A stretch of 64,000 nucleotides of DNA from Ornithinibacillus massiliensis (GTDB lineage Bacteria > Bacillota > Bacilli > Bacillales > Amphibacillaceae), in NCBI RefSeq assembly GCF_018310345.1, contig NZ_JAGXBY010000002.1, positions 682,001-746,000 on the forward strand. The letters run 5' to 3'. Position 1 is the stretch's first letter, and every line of letters begins with the position of its first letter. Both the position numbers and the translations under genes were made by a program. Below, piece by piece: positions 53,842 to 62,957 of the stretch. Below the pieces are notes generated by a model that ran no database searches, was not told the origin of the DNA, and was given only the letters and a program-made list of their open reading frames with translations.

Positions 53842-54222
53842 TCATAATAGAATGTTTCGAATTACACCATATACTACCAACACTAAATACAATACAAAAA
53901 ATAGTAAGAAGGATAATCGCCATAAGAATTTAAACGCCCTACGATAGTCAATTTCCGTATTTCTCCTCCACTGAATAATAATTAATATTGTTAGCATGCA
54001 AAGTAGAACACCAATACAATATCCAACATAAAAACCGCCAAATAATTCATTAAGGATTACATTTACTGCCGCTATGTATAAAGCGGTAGTCCAATTAATC
54101 GCCTGGTGAAATGCTTTTACAGGATTTTGATACAGGTATTTAAATAAGAAATACAATAAAATCGTCACTATAATTGGTATGGTTATGATAGATGCTACTA
54201 TCATTAATACAATATCTAACAT
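53842..54222 (-). CDS. DUF3397-family membrane protein
   Basis: A 126-residue hydrophobic protein with four predicted membrane helices (about 4-29, 43-62, 65-85 and 100-124) and a short basic loop RRNTEIDYRRAFKFLW. It fits the DUF3397 family that commonly lies next to bshC in Bacillales; no function is known. AAAAGGGG precedes the ATG. It is divergent from the ylbP gene. Confidence 0.78.
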   Translation of the reverse strand: MLDIVLMIVASIITIPIIVTILLYFLFKYLYQNPVKAFHQAINWTTALYIAAVNVILNELFGGFYVGYCIGVLLCMLTILIIIQWRRNTEIDYRRAFKFLWRLSFLLFFVLYLVLVVYGVIRNILL

Positions 54223-54331
54223 GACTTTATGAATCCCCTTTTACAACATATCGATTGAATCATTTCTTAATTGTAACAAAATAATAATTATTTGTGACTA
54301 ACAATGGTGATTATTTTCATTGCTTTATGCG

Positions 54332-54361
54332 TTTTCATTATTTAGAAAGATGTATTATAAT
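54332..54361 (+). promoter_or_regulatory. Candidate SigA-type promoter of ylbP
   Basis: TTTTCA (54332-54337), 18-base spacer, perfect TATAAT (54356-54361), about 45 bases before the GTG start. The -35 is weak (4 of 6). Confidence 0.5.
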
Positions 54362-54406
54362 AGATACAAAATATATATTTTTCTGACAACAAAGGGGCTG
54401 AGGTAC

Positions 54407-54886
54407 GTGGGGGAAGTAAAAGTAGAAAACCTATTAATCAATTATAAGACACTAGAAGAATTTACACGCTTTAAAGAATATGGACACCAAGAACTATCCA
54501 TGTTAGAGGATTTACAATCTAATATCGTGGAAAATAATAGTCAATCACCATTCTATGGAATTTATTTCGGTGATACATTAATAGCAAGGATGAGTTTATA
54601 TCGAGTCGATAAAAAATATGATAAATACTTTGATCCAGCTCAAGATTATTTAGAGCTATGGAAATTAGAAGTTTTACCACATTACCGTGGTAAGGGCTAT
54701 GGAAAGAAACTAGTAGAATACGCAAAAGGGTACAACTTACCCATAAAAACTAACCCACGCATCAACTCCCATGGTTTCTGGGAGAAGATGGGTTTTCAAA
54801 AGGCAAACTATGAAATGGAGCGAGATTTGGGGCAAAACCCATTACTATGGTTGCCTGAGAGGGTATTCGAACGAGTTGTCCAATAA
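54407..54886 (+). CDS. ylbP: GNAT N-acetyltransferase YlbP
   Basis: Probable acetyltransferase of the GNAT fold; substrate unknown. It has 159 residues from the GTG at 54407 (AAAGGGGCTGAGG upstream), giving MGEVKVENLLINYKTLEEF (key residues LLINYKTLEEF), the family N-terminus; the frame to 54320 has no ribosome site. The acetyl-CoA motif is LEVLPHYRGKGYGKKLVEYA near residue 92. A bidirectional terminator follows. It lies beside rsfA as in B. subtilis. Confidence 0.9.
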   Translation: MGEVKVENLLINYKTLEEFTRFKEYGHQELSMLEDLQSNIVENNSQSPFYGIYFGDTLIARMSLYRVDKKYDKYFDPAQDYLELWKLEVLPHYRGKGYGKKLVEYAKGYNLPIKTNPRINSHGFWEKMGFQKANYEMERDLGQNPLLWLPERVFERVVQ

Positions 54887-54912
54887 AATGTAAACTCTTT
54901 CATTGTAAATAG

Positions 54913-54945
54913 AAGAGGCTCATCAATGGAGATAAGCCTCTTTTT
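54913..54945 (+). terminator. Terminator between ylbP and rsfA (convergent)
   Basis: Stem AAGAGGCT/AGCCTCTT (54913-54920 with 54935-54942) followed by TTTTT on the plus strand. It could also serve rsfA on the minus strand, though the T run there is absent. Confidence 0.8.
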
Positions 54946-54981
54946 CATGTAGGTTTATATATAATGGCGTAAGCGAAATTA

Positions 54982-55458
54982 TTATTTGTCTTTAATCCAT
55001 TTCCATAGGTTACCCATTTCCTCCCAGGCATTTTCATATCGCTGTAATTGTATTTTTAGTTTTTTATTTTCTTCTTCTAGTTTCTTTAGAAGTTTTTCCT
55101 GCTCTTTTTTAGCGATATCCTGATGTTCAGCGAAGTTAGACTTCATTTTTTCAAGTAGCATAATGGCTGACTCTATCGTATCTTTTTCTTGGTCTAGTTT
55201 TAAGCCATCTTCCGTCCAAAAGACTTTTCTTCCACCGAGCTTTCTTTCTTCTTTTGCACGTTGTATTTCTTCCTGATATTGTTTACGGATGGTTGCGTTC
55301 CATCTGAATCCACACGCAGCAGACGTTCTAGACAACTGCTTCGCCACTTCCTTAAATGCCTCAAGCTGCGTTTTCCCTTCACGAATATAGCGAAGCACTG
55401 TATCAGCTAATATAACATCTTCATCTTCAGTCCAGGCATCTTGCCTTGTCGCATTCAT
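54982..55458 (-). CDS. rsfA: Prespore-specific regulator RsfA
   Basis: Forespore regulator that modulates sigma-F-dependent genes in B. subtilis (YlbO). It has 158 residues: a Myb/SANT-like DNA-binding domain (about 4-60, [20 protein letters not shown] and [19 protein letters not shown]) and a C-terminal coiled coil (about 95-145). I chose the ATG at 55458, with AAGGAGTG upstream, over the frame start at 55527. It lies between ylbP and a crotonase gene. Confidence 0.92.
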   Translation of the reverse strand: MNATRQDAWTEDEDVILADTVLRYIREGKTQLEAFKEVAKQLSRTSAACGFRWNATIRKQYQEEIQRAKEERKLGGRKVFWTEDGLKLDQEKDTIESAIMLLEKMKSNFAEHQDIAKKEQEKLLKKLEEENKKLKIQLQRYENAWEEMGNLWKWIKDK

Positions 55459-55551
55459 AACATCACTCCTTATCTCTTTGCTATCAATGTATGCACAAAA
55501 TAGGAGTGATAGAATACTCTTTATCATAAATTTCTAAATTATTCTCACGTG

Positions 55552-56316
55552 CTAGCTTCGGTGCAAAAATGTAGACACAGCATCTTTATGCTCTTTTGAC
55601 TCCCATAAAGAAGCACAGCGAGAAACTTCCCTCTCCATTCTCTCCTTCAACCCTAGTACACCTATTTCCTCTAGATATTGTTCCTTTAGAATTTTCATTT
55701 GTGCCAAGGATTTTGATAAATATGGGTTTAATAGATTGTCCCGATCCTTCCATTCATCATGATTCACCACTCTATGAATCCATCCTTTTTGGACTAAATC
55801 CTCTACGTTGTAAACCGTACCTTCGATTATCCACTGGTTGGCAAAACTAGTATGTACTCTTTTAGCCAACAAGACACCACCACCCCAACCAGGGATAATT
55901 CCTAACTTTGTTTGGACAAACCCAAACTTTGTTCCTGTTTTGCCAATCCGTATGTCACAGGCAGAAGCCAATTCACAGCCTCCACCTCGGGCTCCACCAT
56001 TTAAAAGTGCAATGGTTGGCACCTTAAATACTGTCAAACTATATAATACTTCCATCATATTTAATAGACTCTTCTTTGCTTCTTCCGTTGCTAGTTCTCC
56101 ATGTAAATCATTCAAGTCACCACCAGCACAAAATATCTGTTCACCTGCACCTGTTACGACTAAAAACTTAATTGGGTCTTTCTCAGCTTTTTTGATACAG
56201 CTCATAAAACGTTTCGCCATTGCAATCGAAATAGCATTTCGTTTCATCGCACGGTTAATGGTTATGATTCCATATCCTTTATCTGCTATGTATTGATATT
56301 GTACGAGTTCATCCAT
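55552..56316 (-). CDS. Enoyl-CoA hydratase/isomerase (crotonase) family protein
   Basis: A 254-residue crotonase-fold protein; substrate unknown. The oxyanion-hole region FCAGGDLNDL (61-70) and GGARGGGCELASACD are typical, and Glu115 matches the first catalytic Glu of hydratases. The second catalytic Glu is replaced: FGFVQTKLGIIPG has Gln135 where hydratases have Glu. It may therefore be an isomerase, hydrolase or a weak hydratase. I chose the ATG at 56316, with AAAGGAG upstream. It lies between rsfA and rpmF; I know of no such gene in this place in B. subtilis. Confidence 0.88.
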   Translation of the reverse strand: MDELVQYQYIADKGYGIITINRAMKRNAISIAMAKRFMSCIKKAEKDPIKFLVVTGAGEQIFCAGGDLNDLHGELATEEAKKSLLNMMEVLYSLTVFKVPTIALLNGGARGGGCELASACDIRIGKTGTKFGFVQTKLGIIPGWGGGVLLAKRVHTSFANQWIIEGTVYNVEDLVQKGWIHRVVNHDEWKDRDNLLNPYLSKSLAQMKILKEQYLEEIGVLGLKERMEREVSRCASLWESKEHKDAVSTFLHRS

Positions 56317-56353
56317 ATCGCTTTCTCCTTTCATTGTAAAACTTGTTATCTAT

Positions 56354-56386
56354 AAAAAAACAGACCACATGCAATGTGATCTGTTT
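56354..56386 (-). terminator. Terminator after rpmF
   Basis: Stem of about 10 pairs CAGATCACAT/ATGTGGTCTG with a short GC-containing loop, followed by seven T on the minus strand. It lies 15 bases after the rpmF stop and separates ylbN-rpmF from the crotonase gene. Confidence 0.85.
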
Positions 56387-56400
56387 TCTAATATCCTGTA

Positions 56401-56574
56401 TTAGCTGTTAACAACTTCTTTTCCATTATAGTGCCCACAAGCTTTACATACACGGTGTGGTCTAGATAATTCTCCACAATTTGAACATTCTACCATGCCA
56501 GGCACGTGTAATTTGAAATGAGTACGACGTTGTCTCTTTACTTTTTTAGAAGTTCTTCTTTTAGGTACCGCCAT
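56401..56574 (-). CDS. rpmF: 50S ribosomal protein L32 (zinc-ribbon form)
   Basis: Small protein of the large ribosomal subunit. It has 57 residues: [19 protein letters not shown] (key residues VPKRRTSK), then a zinc ribbon with Cys30, Cys33, Cys43 and Cys46, and HYNGKEVV at the end. All four cysteines are present, so it is the zinc-binding paralogue. A ribosome site GGAGGTG precedes the ATG at 56574. It follows ylbN, the conserved ylbN-rpmF pair. Confidence 0.97.
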   Translation of the reverse strand: MAVPKRRTSKKVKRQRRTHFKLHVPGMVECSNCGELSRPHRVCKACGHYNGKEVVNS

Positions 56575-56622
56575 GACTTACACCTCCTTCAAATACGAAA
56601 GCAAAAACAATCAATTAACTTC

Positions 56623-57147
56623 TTATTTTTCTTTCTCGGTATCTTTGAATAATGACTCCAGTTTTTTAAAACGTGGATCAATTTTCACTTCTTTTGGTAT
56701 TTCGGAAAGTACTTCCCAATCATTTCCTTTTTGAAGTACATCCGCTGAATCTACTTCATCGGAGAATACACGAAAAGGAACCTCCAATAAAATATTTTCC
56801 TTTATATACGGCATTAAGTCAAGCACTTCTCCATGAATCGGATGAATTTCTGCGTCATCTTCCTCATTAGAATAAGGTGATGATGAAAAAATCTCTTCTG
56901 CTTCTATTTTGAATGGATACGAAACATCAACCAATGTACGAGCACAAGGTAAAATCATTTCACCAATTATCGTGAACTTAAAGAAAAATTGATCACCCTG
57001 TCTATTACACGTGCCGTCTACCTGAACAAAACCAATCTTTCGAATATCGTTGTTCATCGTTTCTAATTCCGAAACATCTACTTCACCAGAAAAATGGAAA
57101 GGCTTATTAAAAGCATCTTTCTTCAATTGTGCTAATGTAAATTTCAT
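56623..57147 (-). CDS. ylbN: YceD/DUF177-family protein YlbN
   Basis: A 174-residue protein of the YceD family, usually paired with rpmF and thought to act in 23S rRNA processing or ribosome assembly; in Bacillus this is not proven. Visible blocks are GEMILPCARTLVDVSYPF and DLMPYIKENILLEVPFRV (key residues LLEVPF). I chose the ATG at 57147, since GAGGTG overlaps the GTG at 57156. It is 48 bases upstream of rpmF. Confidence 0.9.
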   Translation of the reverse strand: MKFTLAQLKKDAFNKPFHFSGEVDVSELETMNNDIRKIGFVQVDGTCNRQGDQFFFKFTIIGEMILPCARTLVDVSYPFKIEAEEIFSSSPYSNEEDDAEIHPIHGEVLDLMPYIKENILLEVPFRVFSDEVDSADVLQKGNDWEVLSEIPKEVKIDPRFKKLESLFKDTEKEK

Positions 57148-57317
57148 CTTTTTCACCTCAAGGCAACAAGAGTAATTTTAAAAGGAAAATCGACTTTTGT
57201 CAATATATTTTCTTTACAGTATAAAAAAATATTCGTATTTGTAGCATTCCCGCAGATGATTTTCTATAATCAACCATAACAGGAAAATATTAATTGTAAA
57301 GTTTTGGGGTGCTGAAT

Positions 57318-58535
57318 ATGAAAGCATGCGGGTTAATTGTTGAATATAACCCATTTCATAACGGACATAACTATCATCTAGAACAGGCAAAAGCAAAAAC
57401 AAATGCAGACTGTATGGTAGCTGTTATGAGTGGGGCATTCCTTCAAAGAGGTGAACCAGCCATTATCGACAAATTCCACCGGGCAAAAGCTGCTCTTATG
57501 ACAGGAATAGATATCGTTGTTGAACTACCATATGTGTACGCTGTACAGAGCAGTGACCTATTTGCAAAGGGTTCAGTGTTAACCTTACAAGCGTTAGGGG
57601 TAGATAGTATATGTTTTGGGAGTGAGTCAGGTAATATCGACGCATTCATCAAAGGATATGATGATTATAAAGATAACCAAGTAACCTATCAACGTGAACT
57701 AAAACATGGATTACATGCTGGTATGTCATTTCCTGAAGCTAGTAAAAGAGCATACGAATCAACTGGATTAACGCAAGACGGAATAGACTTATCGAAACCA
57801 AACAACATCTTAGGTTTTAGCTATGTAAAAACCATCCTTGAGCATAAACTACCGATTCAACCATTGACTATCAAACGGAAAAACAGTGGCTATCATGATA
57901 CAGAGATAACAAGTTCCATTGCGAGTGCAACAAGCATAAGGAAACAATTGTTTAACCAACAGACACCACTATCCGAATTAAAACACACCATGCCTCCATC
58001 GACAATCAACGAACTCGAAAATTACCTAGGCCTGGCAACAACCTTACATAATTGGGAACCTTATTTTCCGTTCCTTCATTATAGAGTATTGACCATGTCA
58101 ATGGAAGAACTAGCCTTAATTCACGGTATCGAAGAAGGGCTTGAACATCGAATTAAGCAAACCGCTAAGCATGTTACTTCATTTTATGACTGGGTAGCCG
58201 CAATTAAAACGAAGCGTTATACATGGACAAGGATACAGCGAATCTTCGTCCATCTTTTAACAAATACGACAAAGTCTGAAATCGATGAGTTAACCGCTCC
58301 TAACTTCATTAGCTATATTAGGCTAATCGGTATGACGAAAAAAGGACAGGAATACTTAAACAAACAAAAAAAACAAATGAATGTGCCAATTTATCCCAAA
58401 TTATCACGGAATCTCCATCCGATGCTTCACATTGAGGAACGAGCTACCAATGCTTATTATAGTATCCTACCTGTTCAAAATAGATATACCTTATGGAAAC
58501 AAGAACTAAGAGGACCTGTAATAATTCCATCATAG
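57318..58535 (+). CDS. tmcAL: tRNA(Met) cytidine acetate ligase TmcAL (YlbM)
   Basis: Makes N4-acetylcytidine at the wobble position of elongator tRNA-Met, using acetate and ATP. It has 405 residues; the nucleotidyltransferase motif HNGH is in VEYNPFHNGHNYHL near residue 17, with SGAFLQRGEPAI and CFGSESG further on. The start is the ATG at 57318 (MKACGLIVEYNP). The C-terminal tRNA-binding domain includes TRIQRIFVHLL. It is divergent from ylbN and convergent with ylbL. Confidence 0.93.
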   Translation: MKACGLIVEYNPFHNGHNYHLEQAKAKTNADCMVAVMSGAFLQRGEPAIIDKFHRAKAALMTGIDIVVELPYVYAVQSSDLFAKGSVLTLQALGVDSICFGSESGNIDAFIKGYDDYKDNQVTYQRELKHGLHAGMSFPEASKRAYESTGLTQDGIDLSKPNNILGFSYVKTILEHKLPIQPLTIKRKNSGYHDTEITSSIASATSIRKQLFNQQTPLSELKHTMPPSTINELENYLGLATTLHNWEPYFPFLHYRVLTMSMEELALIHGIEEGLEHRIKQTAKHVTSFYDWVAAIKTKRYTWTRIQRIFVHLLTNTTKSEIDELTAPNFISYIRLIGMTKKGQEYLNKQKKQMNVPIYPKLSRNLHPMLHIEERATNAYYSILPVQNRYTLWKQELRGPVIIPS

Positions 58536-58543
58536 ACCTCTAG

Positions 58544-58591
58544 TACGAAAAAGACAGTCCCAAATCAGTTAGGGGCTGTCTTTTTCGTACG
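58544..58591. terminator. Bidirectional terminator between tmcAL and ylbL
   Basis: Long stem of about 18 pairs (58544-58562 with 58573-58591, GTACGAAAAAGACAGTCCC and its complement), with AAAAA/TTTTT inside each arm, so it can serve both convergent genes. It lies 4 bases before the ylbL stop side. Confidence 0.85.
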
Positions 58592-58595
58592 ATGT

Positions 58596-59618
58596 TTATT
58601 TTAATTCTTCCTTCAAGTACCTAAGGGCATCATCGAAGGTATCAACCGGAACTATCACCATATCGGTACCAATCTCTTCGGCTTTCTTCTTAGCCACTTC
58701 ATAATTAGAGTCGCCTCCACGTCCACCTTCATTTGGAGCGAAAAATACATCAACTCCCTCGCGATCAGCAGCTACTACCTTCTTGTCTATTCCACCGATT
58801 CTGCCAACATTTCCTTCATAATCTATTTCTCCAGTTCCAGCAATCTGATGGCCTTTAGTCAGATCTTCTTCAGTTAATTGGTTATAGATCTCAAGTGAAA
58901 ACATTAACCCTGCACTTGGTCCACCAATATTACCACTAGAAAATGCAAGAGGAGGGTTAACTTGAACATCACGATCGGTAACTAAAGTGATACCAATCCC
59001 AACTTGTTTCGTTTCTTCATCAATTACACCTAACGTAATATCCTTGGATATCTCTTTATCATCACGAATTAATCGAACAGTAATTTGATCTCCAATCTTC
59101 TTCTTCTCTATGTAGGATATTAAATCATTGGACTCTTTTATTTCTAAATCATCAATCCCAATGATTCTGTCCCCCATTTGTAAAATACCATCTGCTGCCA
59201 ATCCAGGAACAACACTTACTACATATACACCATTAAACTCAATCGTTATATCCTTTCCAGCTGCAGTATAAGCAACTACAGTGGAAGCTTCTTGAGAGCT
59301 CTCCATCATTTGTAATTGTGCTTGAAAATATTCTTCATCCGTTATTCCCTCAGGACGAACATCATTAATATCTAATATTTGATGGTGCGGGAGGATTTTA
59401 GCTAAAGCATATTGTATAGGAGTAGCTTGCCCCCCCCTTACCGTTACTAAATGAAAGTCTCCTTCACTCTCATTGGCATTCTCTACTTGAACAATAGGTT
59501 TTAATGCGTCAGCTCCACCAGGTTTTTGAATATAGTACGGTAACTTATATGTAGAAAGAAAAAATGCAACAATTACGGCTAAAATTAGAGAAACTATCTG
59601 TTTCTTTGAAAATTTCAT
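58596..59618 (-). CDS. ylbL: PDZ-containing serine protease YlbL (SepM/Lon-like)
   Basis: Membrane-anchored protease acting outside the membrane; in B. subtilis YlbL degrades the division inhibitor YneA. It has 340 residues: an N-terminal helix (about 8-24), a PDZ domain (about 115-205, GVYVVSVVPGLAADGILQMGD with key residues VVPGLAADG), and a Lon-type protease domain with Ser in GNIGGPSAGLMFSL and Lys in GGIDKKVVAA forming the Ser-Lys dyad. I chose the ATG at 59618, with AAAGGGG upstream. ylbK of B. subtilis is not present beside it. Confidence 0.93.
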   Translation of the reverse strand: MKFSKKQIVSLILAVIVAFFLSTYKLPYYIQKPGGADALKPIVQVENANESEGDFHLVTVRGGQATPIQYALAKILPHHQILDINDVRPEGITDEEYFQAQLQMMESSQEASTVVAYTAAGKDITIEFNGVYVVSVVPGLAADGILQMGDRIIGIDDLEIKESNDLISYIEKKKIGDQITVRLIRDDKEISKDITLGVIDEETKQVGIGITLVTDRDVQVNPPLAFSSGNIGGPSAGLMFSLEIYNQLTEEDLTKGHQIAGTGEIDYEGNVGRIGGIDKKVVAADREGVDVFFAPNEGGRGGDSNYEVAKKKAEEIGTDMVIVPVDTFDDALRYLKEELK

Positions 59619-59850
59619 TCTTAGACCCCTTTCAAAACCACTCAGGCCTTTATAATACCTTAACTTTGAAAATCTTTTCTTTCGAAAAAAGTGTATGGCA
59701 TATTCAGGCAATGTACAAGCGTATATTGATATAGATATATGAAACTAACCCTTTTAAGTTTCATTATTCTACGTTTCATTTCAAACTAGTTTTATTTTAC
59801 TACTATCAAAATAATAAGTACAGTTTAGCAAATTACTAGGAGGCAGTCTT

Positions 59851-61059
59851 TTGAAGCAATTAGTTAAAACATTTCTGTTTGCCGCTACAACTATTTTCTT
59901 TGCATTTACGTTAATTAAATATCCTAATGACGCTCTAGAGGCAAGTATTCGTGGACTTGATATGTGGTGGGAAGTTGTTTTCCCTTCCCTACTGCCTTTT
60001 TTTATTACTGCTGAATTATTATTAAGTTTCGGTGTTGTGAAGTTTCTGGGAGTAGTATTTGAACCAATTATGCGCCCATTATTCAATGTTCCGGGTGTTG
60101 GTAGTTTTGCCTGGATAATGGGCATGGTTAGTGGTTACCCAACCGGTGCAAAATTATCCGTCCGACTGAAAGAGCAAAAGCAAATTTCACAGATAGAAGC
60201 AGAACGTCTTGTTGCGTTCACTAACTCTTCTAGTCCATTATTTATTTTTGGAGCGATATCGATTGGCTTTTTTCATGATGCTAAATTAGGGGTACTATTA
60301 GCAGTTTGTCATTATGTGGGGAATGCCTTAACCGGCATCTGTATGCGTTTTTATGGTAGATCTAAAGAGACGTATCAAAAAAAGGAAAACCGTAAAATTT
60401 CTCTTAAACGAGCATTCTATGCAATGCATGAAACGAGAATAAAGGACAAGCGCCCAGTAGGTGAGATTATGGGAGATGCTGTAATTAATTCCATTAAGAC
60501 ACTCGTTATGGTTGGAGGATTCATCATCTTGTTTTCGGTGTTAAATAAGATGCTATTTTTGATAGGAATAACGCCATTTATTGCCATCTTCTTTCAATCC
60601 GTCCTGCAGTTCTTTTTCATACCTGTAGAATTAGCTCTACCATTTATATCTGGGCTTTTTGAAATAACATTAGGTGCAAACATGATCTCAAAAGAAAATG
60701 TTGATCCCTTTTTGGCTAGCGTTATTGTAGTAAGTTTTATATTAGGATTTAACGGCTTCTCTGTGCAAGCTCAGGTTGCAAGTATTATTTCGAAGAGTAA
60801 TATTAGGTTTTATCCATATTTTTTCGCACGTATTTTACATGGCTTTATAGCTAGTATTCTTGCCATCTTACTTTATAAACCTTTCTATTTAGATAGAATC
60901 GAATCAAGTGTAAAAGAAATGCCTGTACTCAATCCAAGCATAGATAGTCAATGGGTACGTATATTAGATCTTCTCCAGGAAATCGGACCATTAATTACCA
61001 TTGCTGCTTTTGGATTAGCTTTCATTATTATGTTTCGTCGTTTTAGATATTCAAAATAA
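59851..61059 (+). CDS. ylbJ: Sporulation integral membrane protein YlbJ
   Basis: Polytopic membrane protein of 402 residues with about nine helices and nucleoside-transporter gate-like segments. It is needed for spore cortex formation in B. subtilis, where it is under sigma-E. Family blocks are WEVVFPSLLPFFITAELLL, MVSGYPTGAKLSVRLKEQ (key residues SGYPTGAK) and a repeat of this type in the second half, FISGLFEITLGANMI. The start is TTG at 59851 with AGGAGG upstream. 232 bases separate it from ylbL; I see no strong promoter there. A repeat element follows. Confidence 0.9.
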   Translation: MKQLVKTFLFAATTIFFAFTLIKYPNDALEASIRGLDMWWEVVFPSLLPFFITAELLLSFGVVKFLGVVFEPIMRPLFNVPGVGSFAWIMGMVSGYPTGAKLSVRLKEQKQISQIEAERLVAFTNSSSPLFIFGAISIGFFHDAKLGVLLAVCHYVGNALTGICMRFYGRSKETYQKKENRKISLKRAFYAMHETRIKDKRPVGEIMGDAVINSIKTLVMVGGFIILFSVLNKMLFLIGITPFIAIFFQSVLQFFFIPVELALPFISGLFEITLGANMISKENVDPFLASVIVVSFILGFNGFSVQAQVASIISKSNIRFYPYFFARILHGFIASILAILLYKPFYLDRIESSVKEMPVLNPSIDSQWVRILDLLQEIGPLITIAAFGLAFIIMFRRFRYSK

Positions 61060-61174
61060 TGAATTGAAGTGTTAGCAAGAGTTCCTTACAAAACTTTTTA
61101 CGATCATTTTCACATTTTCACAAACATATATTACCCCAAAGAATACGATGGACTAGCGATTGTAAAAGATTAGA

Positions 61175-61528
61175 GAGGCTTTAGACAAAACTATTTCTAA
61201 TATAGGATAAACTGAACTTGAAAGATAGCGCATCAAACCCGCCCCGGAAATATACTTGCGGTTGCTTCCAGTACAGGGGCGACATCTGCTCGAAAAAAAC
61301 ATCGCAGTGTCTACCTTGTACTTTATCACAGCATAAGTGCGACATCTGCTCGAAAAAACCTCGCAGTGTCTACTTTACCGTTGGGCGGCTGGTGAGCCTC
61401 CTCAGAGCTAACGCTCCCCTGCGGTCTCACCGATGCCTTTCCTCCCACAGGAGTCTCCGTATATTCCCGGGGCTAATGTAGTAATTGTTCGTTTTTTATT
61501 ACCTTTGTTTTCATTTTGTCCCGGCCTC
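61175..61528 (-). repeat. Palindromic dispersed repeat, copy 3 (long form, inverted)
   Basis: A 354-bp element, the reverse complement of the copy at 32024-32376. Outer ends read GAGGCTTTAGACAAAAC and ATTTTGTCCCGGCCTC; inner arms are CCGCCCCGGAAATATAC near 61241 and GTATATTCCCGGGG near 61459. The two inner units GACATCTGCTCGAAAAAA...CGCAGTGTCTAC are again duplicated with a period of about 59. It lies 25 bases after the coaD stop, between the convergent ylbJ and coaD. The 87-codon frame inside it is not a gene. Confidence 0.92.
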
Positions 61529-61553
61529 TTAACCATCGCTAGTCCTGATTTTC

Positions 61554-62048
<495 letters not shown>

Positions 62049-62053
62049 CTAAG

Positions 62054-62608
62054 CTAAATTTTTTGATAGATGGTAACTCCAATAGTTCCGCCATAGTGAG
62101 TTTGTTTTTTAACCGTTAGACTGGAGTATGTATCTGGTAATTGATCGTGAATATCATGTTCACAGTAAATAATACCATCACTATTTAATAACTGTTCTGA
62201 TTCAATTATTTCTAATATTTTTTCGTAACTTACTTTAGTATAAGGAGGATCAAGGAATATTAAATCGAACTTCAGCCTTCTTTTTGCAGATGCTGATAAG
62301 GCACGGAATGCATCTGCACGAAATACTTCTACTTGATCATCAAGTTTTAACATGGAGACATTCTCTTTAATAGTCTGAATGGCTTTGGGATGATTATCGA
62401 CGAAAATACATGAGTCCATTCCGCGACTTAACGCCTCAATCCCTAACGAACCACTCCCAGCAAATAAATCCAGTGCCTTTCCACCTTGGAAAAATGGGCC
62501 AAGCATTTGAAACACCGCCTCTTTTACCTTATCCGTAGTAGGTCTAGTATTTTTACCTGGAACTGCCTTCAATTGTCTTCCTTTATGTATTCCTGCTATT
62601 ACTCGCAT
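62054..62608 (-). CDS. rsmD: 16S rRNA guanine-966 N2-methyltransferase RsmD
   Basis: SAM-dependent methyltransferase of the small-subunit rRNA (YlbH in B. subtilis). It has 184 residues, starting MRVIAGIHKGRQL, with the SAM site ALDLFAGSGSLGIEALSRG (key residues LFAGSGSLG) near residue 48 and the catalytic DLIFLDPPY near 120. I chose the ATG at 62608, because GAGGTG overlaps the GTG three codons earlier. It precedes coaD. Confidence 0.96.
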   Translation of the reverse strand: MRVIAGIHKGRQLKAVPGKNTRPTTDKVKEAVFQMLGPFFQGGKALDLFAGSGSLGIEALSRGMDSCIFVDNHPKAIQTIKENVSMLKLDDQVEVFRADAFRALSASAKRRLKFDLIFLDPPYTKVSYEKILEIIESEQLLNSDGIIYCEHDIHDQLPDTYSSLTVKKQTHYGGTIGVTIYQKI

Positions 62609-62703
62609 CACATTCACCTCTGTTACTCACTCGTTACAATCCTACCACAAAGGAAAACGATAATAAAACAGAAAAAAACTATTACAAAAAATAAGATTAA
62701 CAT

Positions 62704-62732
62704 GTATATATTTTTTACCATTGAACATAATA
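62704..62732 (+). promoter_or_regulatory. Sigma-F/sigma-G type promoter of the CsfG-like RNA
   Basis: GTATA (62704-62708), a 17-base spacer, then CATAATA (62726-62732). This fits the sigma-G consensus (GnATA, CATnnTA) and overlaps what sigma-F accepts. No sigma-A promoter is seen here. Confidence 0.75.
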
Positions 62733-62738
62733 GCTTAA

Positions 62739-62892
62739 TGGAACAGCTAATGCGTAGCTTGGTTGTTTCAAAACACGGAGAAGACTTACACTTCCCCATA
62801 AGTTCTCCTCCGGTTTCTCCTCTCCCTTTGCCTTTTTGTTTTCTGGCAAGAAAACAAAGGGACCTGCAGGATTTATTTCTGCAGGTTTTTTT
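62739..62892 (+). ncRNA. csfG: CsfG-like forespore small RNA
   Basis: About 150 bases of structured RNA on the plus strand between ylbG and rsmD, both minus. B. subtilis has the forespore RNA CsfG in this same ylbG-ylbH interval, expressed under sigma-F and sigma-G. Three hairpins follow each other: 62777-62808 (GGAGA and ACTTA with TAAGT and TCTCC), 62831-62861 (about 12 pairs, GTTTTC/GAAAAC core) and the terminator at 62863-62892 (CCTGCAG/CTGCAGG, then seven T). TTCTCCTC occurs twice, at 62803-62810 and 62815-62822, complementary to Shine-Dalgarno sequences. The start is estimated from the promoter. Naming rests on position, promoter and structure; no alignment was made. Confidence 0.72.
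62863..62892 (+). terminator. Terminator of the CsfG-like RNA
   Basis: Seven-base perfect stem CCTGCAG/CTGCAGG (62863-62869 with 62879-62885) followed by seven T. Confidence 0.88.
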
Positions 62893-62920
62893 AATTTATT
62901 CTCAAAACCCTATCATTATA

Positions 62921-62957
62921 GAAACCAAAAACCTTCGTGAGGTTAATCACGAAGGTT
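62921..62957 (-). terminator. Terminator after ylbG
   Basis: Perfect 11-base stem AACCTTCGTGA/TCACGAAGGTT (62930-62940 with 62947-62957) followed on the minus strand by TTTTTGGTTTC. Its first base is directly next to the ylbG stop codon. Confidence 0.82.

Noticed and set aside
61218-61481. Plus-strand frame of 87 codons
   Set aside because: Translation of repeat copy 3. It matches the frame in copy 2 because the DNA is repeated.
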